From the NCBI GenBank assembly GCA_910587395.1, contig CAJULJ010000007.1, positions 1 to 64,000 of the forward strand: 64,000 bases of DNA. Direction: 5' to 3'. The notes under the pieces are model-generated. The model did no database searches. It saw nothing but the letters and a program-made list of their open reading frames with translations, and was not told the origin of the DNA. The stretch's first letter is position 1. Every line of letters starts with the position of its first letter. The stretch is from an uncultured Oscillospiraceae bacterium. GTDB taxonomy: Bacteria; Bacillota; Clostridia; Oscillospirales; Oscillospiraceae. Shown here piece after piece: positions 60,779-64,000 of this stretch. Made by a program: the position numbers and the translations under genes.

Positions 60779-62143
60779 ATGGCAAAGGCAAAGTCCTTGT
60801 TTTACTGCACAGACTGCGGAAACGAGACCCTGAAATGGCAGGGAAGGTGCCCTGCCTGCGGGGCGTGGAACACCATCGTGGAGCAGCCTGCCCAGGATGT
60901 GAAGAAAAAAGCGTCCTCTGTTTCTGCTGGGGTTGGGGCACGCCGCCCCAGGCCAATGGCCGAGGTGGAGGCAGTGGATGAACTGCGTTTCAACACCGGT
61001 ATGAACGAGCTGGACCGGGTGCTGGGCGGCGGTGCGGTAAAGGGCTCGTTGGTGCTGGTAGGAGGCGCACCCGGCATTGGAAAGTCCACGCTGATGCTGC
61101 AAATCTGTGATAATTTGTGCCGGTTTTCGGATGTTTTATATGTATCTGGTGAGGAATCTGAGCGGCAGATTAAGCTGCGGGCACAGCGGCTGGGTATTCG
61201 TGACGAGGGACTGTACCTCTTTTCCGAAACTAATCTAGATGATATTGTGGCCGCAGTTCAGGAAAAAAAACCAGATATCCTCATTGTAGACTCTATCCAA
61301 ACCATTTACAATGGTGATTCCAACTCCTCACCGGGCAGTGTGGCCCAGGTGAAGGAGTGCACCATGGCGCTGATGCATCTGGCAAAAGGTATGGGTGTGA
61401 CGGTGTTTGTGGTTGGACATATTAATAAAGAAGGTTCTCTGGCCGGGCCGAAGGTACTGGAACATATGGTGGACTGTGTACTCCACTTCGAGGGAGAAGA
61501 GCACAACTCCTATCGTATTTTGCGGGCCGCAAAGAACCGTTTTGGTGCCACAAATGAGATTGGTGTGTTTGAAATGGTCGATAAAGGGCTGGTAGAGGTG
61601 CCAAACCCGTCGGAAGCTATGCTGTCCGGCCGACCTGAGAATATGCCCGGTTCCTGCGTCACCTGTGTAATGGAGGGAGTGCGGCCGGTGCTGGCGGAGG
61701 TGCAGGCCCTGCTGGCACCGTCGGCCTATGGGAATTCTCGCAGAACCAGCAATGGATTTGACTACAATCGGGCCATGATGATGCTGGCTGTGCTGGAAAA
61801 GCGGGGCGGGCTGATGCTGTCCAATTGTGATTTTTATGTCAATGTCATTGGCGGGCTGACATTGGACGAGCCTGCCGCCGATTTGGCGCTCATCGTGGCA
61901 CTGGCGTCCAGCTTCCGGGACAAGCCCGTACCTTTTGACCTGGCGGCTATTGGAGAAGTTGGGCTTACCGGAGAACTGCGCTCTGTGAACGCCATCAACC
62001 AGCGTCTCAGCGAGGTACGCCGGCTGGGCTTTTCCAAGTGTCTGGTACCGTCCAGAAGCAGCGGAAAGCTCATGGCGCCGGAAGGCTTAGATCTGATTCG
62101 GGTCAGCAGCATTCGTGAGGCCATCGCTGTGCTGGCTGGATAG
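60779..62143 (+). CDS. radA: DNA repair protein RadA/Sms
   Basis: RecA-like helicase (454 aa) that helps process recombination intermediates. N-terminal zinc finger YCTDCGNETLKWQGRCPACGAW, Walker A GGAPGIGKSTLML, the RadA motif KNRFG, and a C-terminal Lon-like domain (NVIGGLTLDEPAADLAL). The frame-first TTG at 60761 lies in the ribosome binding site GGGGGAGGAG, so ATG 60779 is the start. Its 3' end overlaps the convergent Cys-rich gene by 57 bases. Confidence 0.97.
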   Translation: MAKAKSLFYCTDCGNETLKWQGRCPACGAWNTIVEQPAQDVKKKASSVSAGVGARRPRPMAEVEAVDELRFNTGMNELDRVLGGGAVKGSLVLVGGAPGIGKSTLMLQICDNLCRFSDVLYVSGEESERQIKLRAQRLGIRDEGLYLFSETNLDDIVAAVQEKKPDILIVDSIQTIYNGDSNSSPGSVAQVKECTMALMHLAKGMGVTVFVVGHINKEGSLAGPKVLEHMVDCVLHFEGEEHNSYRILRAAKNRFGATNEIGVFEMVDKGLVEVPNPSEAMLSGRPENMPGSCVTCVMEGVRPVLAEVQALLAPSAYGNSRRTSNGFDYNRAMMMLAVLEKRGGLMLSNCDFYVNVIGGLTLDEPAADLALIVALASSFRDKPVPFDLAAIGEVGLTGELRSVNAINQRLSEVRRLGFSKCLVPSRSSGKLMAPEGLDLIRVSSIREAIAVLAG

Positions 62144-62266
62144 ACGAGGCGTGAAATTGAGACAGGCGTCGTTGGGAATTGCCTGTCTGACTGATTGGGC
62201 CTGGGCCAGCGTGCACAGGCCCTCGTCCTGGAATTTGCAGTTCTGCGTGCAGGGGATGAAGCTCAT
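62087..62266 (-). CDS. Small Cys-rich Clostridia protein (MSFIPC type)
   Basis: Protein of 59 aa starting MSFIPCTQNCKFQDEGLC and including a fourth Cys in DACLNFTP. This pattern is common in Clostridia, where it often carries the unreliable label hydroxymyristoyl-ACP dehydratase. Four Cys suggest a small metal site. AGGTGA precedes the ATG at 62266. The last 19 residues are antisense to the end of radA and longer than I expect for the family. Confidence 0.7.
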   Translation of the reverse strand: MSFIPCTQNCKFQDEGLCTLAQAQSVRQAIPNDACLNFTPRLSSQHSDGLTNAADPNQI

Positions 62267-62343
62267 ATTAATCACCTGAATCATTGGATTTCAATGGAAG
62301 GTCGAATAGATCATATCGGAAGGAGGCGTAGGCTGGCACATAT

Positions 62344-62377
62344 CCAACTCAACAAAATAAAAATTTTGTTGAGTTGG
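62344..62377. repeat. 15-bp perfect inverted repeat upstream of the recombinase
   Basis: CCAACTCAACAAAAT (62344-62358) and its complement (62363-62377) with an AAAA loop. No T-run follows, so not a normal terminator. The rest of 62267-62540 shows no gene. Confidence 0.75.
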
Positions 62378-62540
62378 AAGGAGGGCAAACCGGGTAAAAT
62401 TAGCTTTATGGCCGTTTTGACCGGGACTGCTGCATCTGAGCCAATTTGAGTATTGGCTCTTATTCAGCATTGGTTTGCTGTTCTGCCGTTTAGTCTGCCC
62501 AACTGTTTCTGTCTTATGAATGTGCCAGTCACTTTTGACC

Positions 62541-63572
62541 ATGACAGATTATCGTACTGAGGCTCCGCCAATTTTGCGGGATTTCCTGGCTTACCATGAA
62601 ACAATCCAGGGACACTCCAGAAGAACTGTAGATGAATACTTTCTGGACCTGCGTACATTTTTCCGTTACATGAAGATTGAAAAAGGCGGTGTGCCGCGCA
62701 GCACACCGCTGGATGAGATCTCCATTGATGATGTGGACTTGGCTCTGGTCAAATCGGTTACGCTGACGGATATTTACGCGTTCCTCAGCTTCCTCAGCCG
62801 GGATCGTGTAAAGAACGCCAATGCGCCCAATTCCCGATATGGACTGGAAGTGTCCTCCAGAGCCAGAAAAGTGGCAACTATTCGGTCTTTTTATAAGTAT
62901 TTAGTGTCAAAAGCAAAGCTTATAGATGAGAGTCCCATCCAGGAGCTGGACTCCCCGAAAATTCGGCAAACCCTGCCGCGGTACCTCACACTGGACGAGA
63001 GCATCCAGCTTTTGGAATCTATTGACGGGGACAATGCAGAGCGTGATTTCTGTATTATAACGCTATTTTTGAACTGCGGCGTACGAATTTCTGAACTGGT
63101 TGGCTTAAATCTCTCTGACGTTCGGGGAGACCGTCTGCAGGTGCTGGGCAAGGGCAATAAGGAGCGGATCGTTTACCTTAATGCGGCTTGCCAAAACGCC
63201 ATTGAAGACTGGCTGGAGGTGCGCTCTCAGTCCGGCGCGGCGGATCCTTACGCACTGTTTATCACACGTAAGCACACCCGCATCACCAAGGCGGGAGTCC
63301 ACTATATGCTCAAGCAGCGTTTCACCGCTGCGGGGCTGGACAGCAGCAAGTATTCCGCACACAAGCTGCGCCACACCGCTGCTACGCTGATGCTGCAAAA
63401 CGGCGTGGATGTGCGGACCCTCCAAGAGGTGTTGGGGCACGAGCACCTGAACACCACTCAAATTTACACCCATGTGGACAGCGACGCGCTGCAAAATGCG
63501 GCACAGTCCAATCCGCTGGGGCAAATCAAAGCAAAGCCCCGGCGCGGCCGTCCCAAAACGAAGGAGGAATAA
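62541..63572 (+). CDS. xerC: Tyrosine recombinase, XerC/XerD type
   Basis: Site-specific recombinase (343 aa) with the full active site: Arg182 (GVRISELVG), Lys207 (GKGNKER), His274 and Arg277 (HKLRHTAATLML), His300 (GHEHLNTTQ) and Tyr309 (IYTHVD). N-terminal SAM-like domain: DFLAYHETIQGHSRRTVDEY. The neighbourhood of radA and housekeeping genes favours a chromosome-dimer-resolution enzyme over a phage integrase. No ribosome binding site is convincing; 62520 is an alternative start. Confidence 0.85.
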   Translation: MTDYRTEAPPILRDFLAYHETIQGHSRRTVDEYFLDLRTFFRYMKIEKGGVPRSTPLDEISIDDVDLALVKSVTLTDIYAFLSFLSRDRVKNANAPNSRYGLEVSSRARKVATIRSFYKYLVSKAKLIDESPIQELDSPKIRQTLPRYLTLDESIQLLESIDGDNAERDFCIITLFLNCGVRISELVGLNLSDVRGDRLQVLGKGNKERIVYLNAACQNAIEDWLEVRSQSGAADPYALFITRKHTRITKAGVHYMLKQRFTAAGLDSSKYSAHKLRHTAATLMLQNGVDVRTLQEVLGHEHLNTTQIYTHVDSDALQNAAQSNPLGQIKAKPRRGRPKTKEE

Positions 63573-63574
63573 CC

Positions 63575-64000
63575 ATGTCGAATGTTTTGAGGATCGCCTG
63601 CGGGAACGGAAACTGCTATTTGGTTTTCAACGGTAAGAACGCGATCTTGGTGGATACCTGCCGGGGAAAGTACCGGCAAAAAGTGCTGAATGCCTGTAGG
63701 CAGTTTCAGCTTCGCCTGCTGGTGCTCACCCATGGGCATCTCGACCACGTGGAAAATGCCGCCTTTTTGTCACAATCCCTGAATATCCCTATAGCCATGC
63801 ATCAAGCCGACCTTGAACTGCTGGAGGATAATCTGAAGCAGCATCTATCCGCGCATAGTATTTTAGGCAAAATTGTGCTGGCCGCTTCCATTAAGACCTT
63901 CCAGATGGCGGAATATATCCCTGCAATCACCCAAGCTGTATTTCTGGAGGACGGCGACTCTTTGGACTCCTATGGTTTCCCTGATATCAAAATCGTGGGT
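63575..64000 (+). CDS. MBL-fold metallo-hydrolase (3' end outside window)
   Basis: The first 142 residues of a metallo-beta-lactamase-fold protein. N terminus LRIACGNGNCYLVFNGKNAILVDTC and the metal motif LTHGHLDHVENAAFL (HxHxDH). AAGGAGG is upstream, and it starts 2 bases after the recombinase stop. The family is broad (glyoxalase II-like, hydrolases) and the substrate cannot be told. Confidence 0.9.
   Translation, partial: MSNVLRIACGNGNCYLVFNGKNAILVDTCRGKYRQKVLNACRQFQLRLLVLTHGHLDHVENAAFLSQSLNIPIAMHQADLELLEDNLKQHLSAHSILGKIVLAASIKTFQMAEYIPAITQAVFLEDGDSLDSYGFPDIKIVG

Noticed and set aside
62541..63572. Phage integrase
   Set aside because: No phage genes or att repeats nearby; flanked by radA and housekeeping genes, so a Xer-type enzyme is more likely, though not proven.
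1..64000. CRISPR array
   Set aside because: No series of equal direct repeats with unique spacers was seen.

Overview
The window looks like a chromosomal segment of an endospore-forming Clostridia, probably close to Oscillospiraceae (Flavonifractor/Oscillibacter/Lawsonibacter type). This rests on protein content: Gram-positive PolC, a short HisG with HisZ, the spore genes spoIIGA-sigE-sigG, a SpoIVFA/FB-like pair, CwlD, a YlmC/YmxH protein, and small Clostridia-specific proteins (DUF951, Cdd1-like, DUF1858, a Cys-rich MSFIPC protein). Base composition is fairly GC-rich. The placement is inference; no search was run.

Layout. 1-1.7 kb: ylxM-ffh on the minus strand, ffh cut by the window edge. 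1.8-6.3 kb: two M16 peptidase-like genes, lgt, folD. 6.5-8.2 kb: an ECF sigma factor and a membrane-anchored partner. 8.2-13.2 kb: nth (minus), glyA with a Cdd1-like gene, then rarA-DUF951-hisC. 13.3-15.7 kb: spoIIGA-sigE-sigG, the mother-cell and forespore sigma genes. 15.7-17.7 kb: an accessory stretch with hairpins, an unknown gene, a sigma-like gene and terminators. 17.7-19.9 kb: tsf, rpsB and a ylmC/ymxH-like gene, all on the minus strand. 20-31.2 kb: pyrH-frr-uppS-cdsA-dxr-rseP-ispG-GNAT-polC, joining ribosome recycling, nucleotide, isoprenoid/phospholipid and replication functions. 31.2-32.8 kb: an IS110-type element with a structured 5' non-coding end that could encode a bridge RNA. 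32.9-40.7 kb: the histidine operon hisZ-G-D-B-H-A-[broken kinase]-F-I-E, followed by a Bax-inhibitor-1 gene. 40.7-42.8 kb: a free-standing 26-codon gene, tRNA-Gly, and a SpoIVFA/FB-like pair behind a good sigma-E promoter. 42.9-48.3 kb: rplS, rbgA, rnhB, yraN, an M19 dipeptidase, thrC and a phosphoesterase. 48.4-55.7 kb: tig, clpP, clpX, lon, ysxC and a FAH-family gene (protein folding and proteolysis). 55.8-58.0 kb: tRNA-Gln followed by plasmid/ICE debris and a complete IS5-type element. 58.2-64 kb: DUF1858 gene, a trmK-nif3 fusion, cwlD, radA, a small Cys-rich gene, a Xer-type recombinase and an MBL-fold hydrolase cut by the window edge.

Most of the window is conserved housekeeping gene order. 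The least expected items are: (i) a complete tiny transcription unit at 40.71-40.91 kb (promoter, strong ribosome binding site, 26 codons, terminator); (ii) the structured 5' end of the IS110 element; (iii) the in-frame TrmK-Nif3 fusion that keeps an internal ribosome binding site and GTG; (iv) a nucleotide-kinase-like gene in the his operon carrying both an early stop and a frameshift; (v) promoters that can be read as stage-specific sporulation promoters (sigma-E, sigma-F/G, Spo0A-type).

Promoter, terminator and RNA calls were made by eye from hexamers, spacing and base pairing. Start codons were chosen from ribosome binding site spacing and, where remembered, family N-termini.
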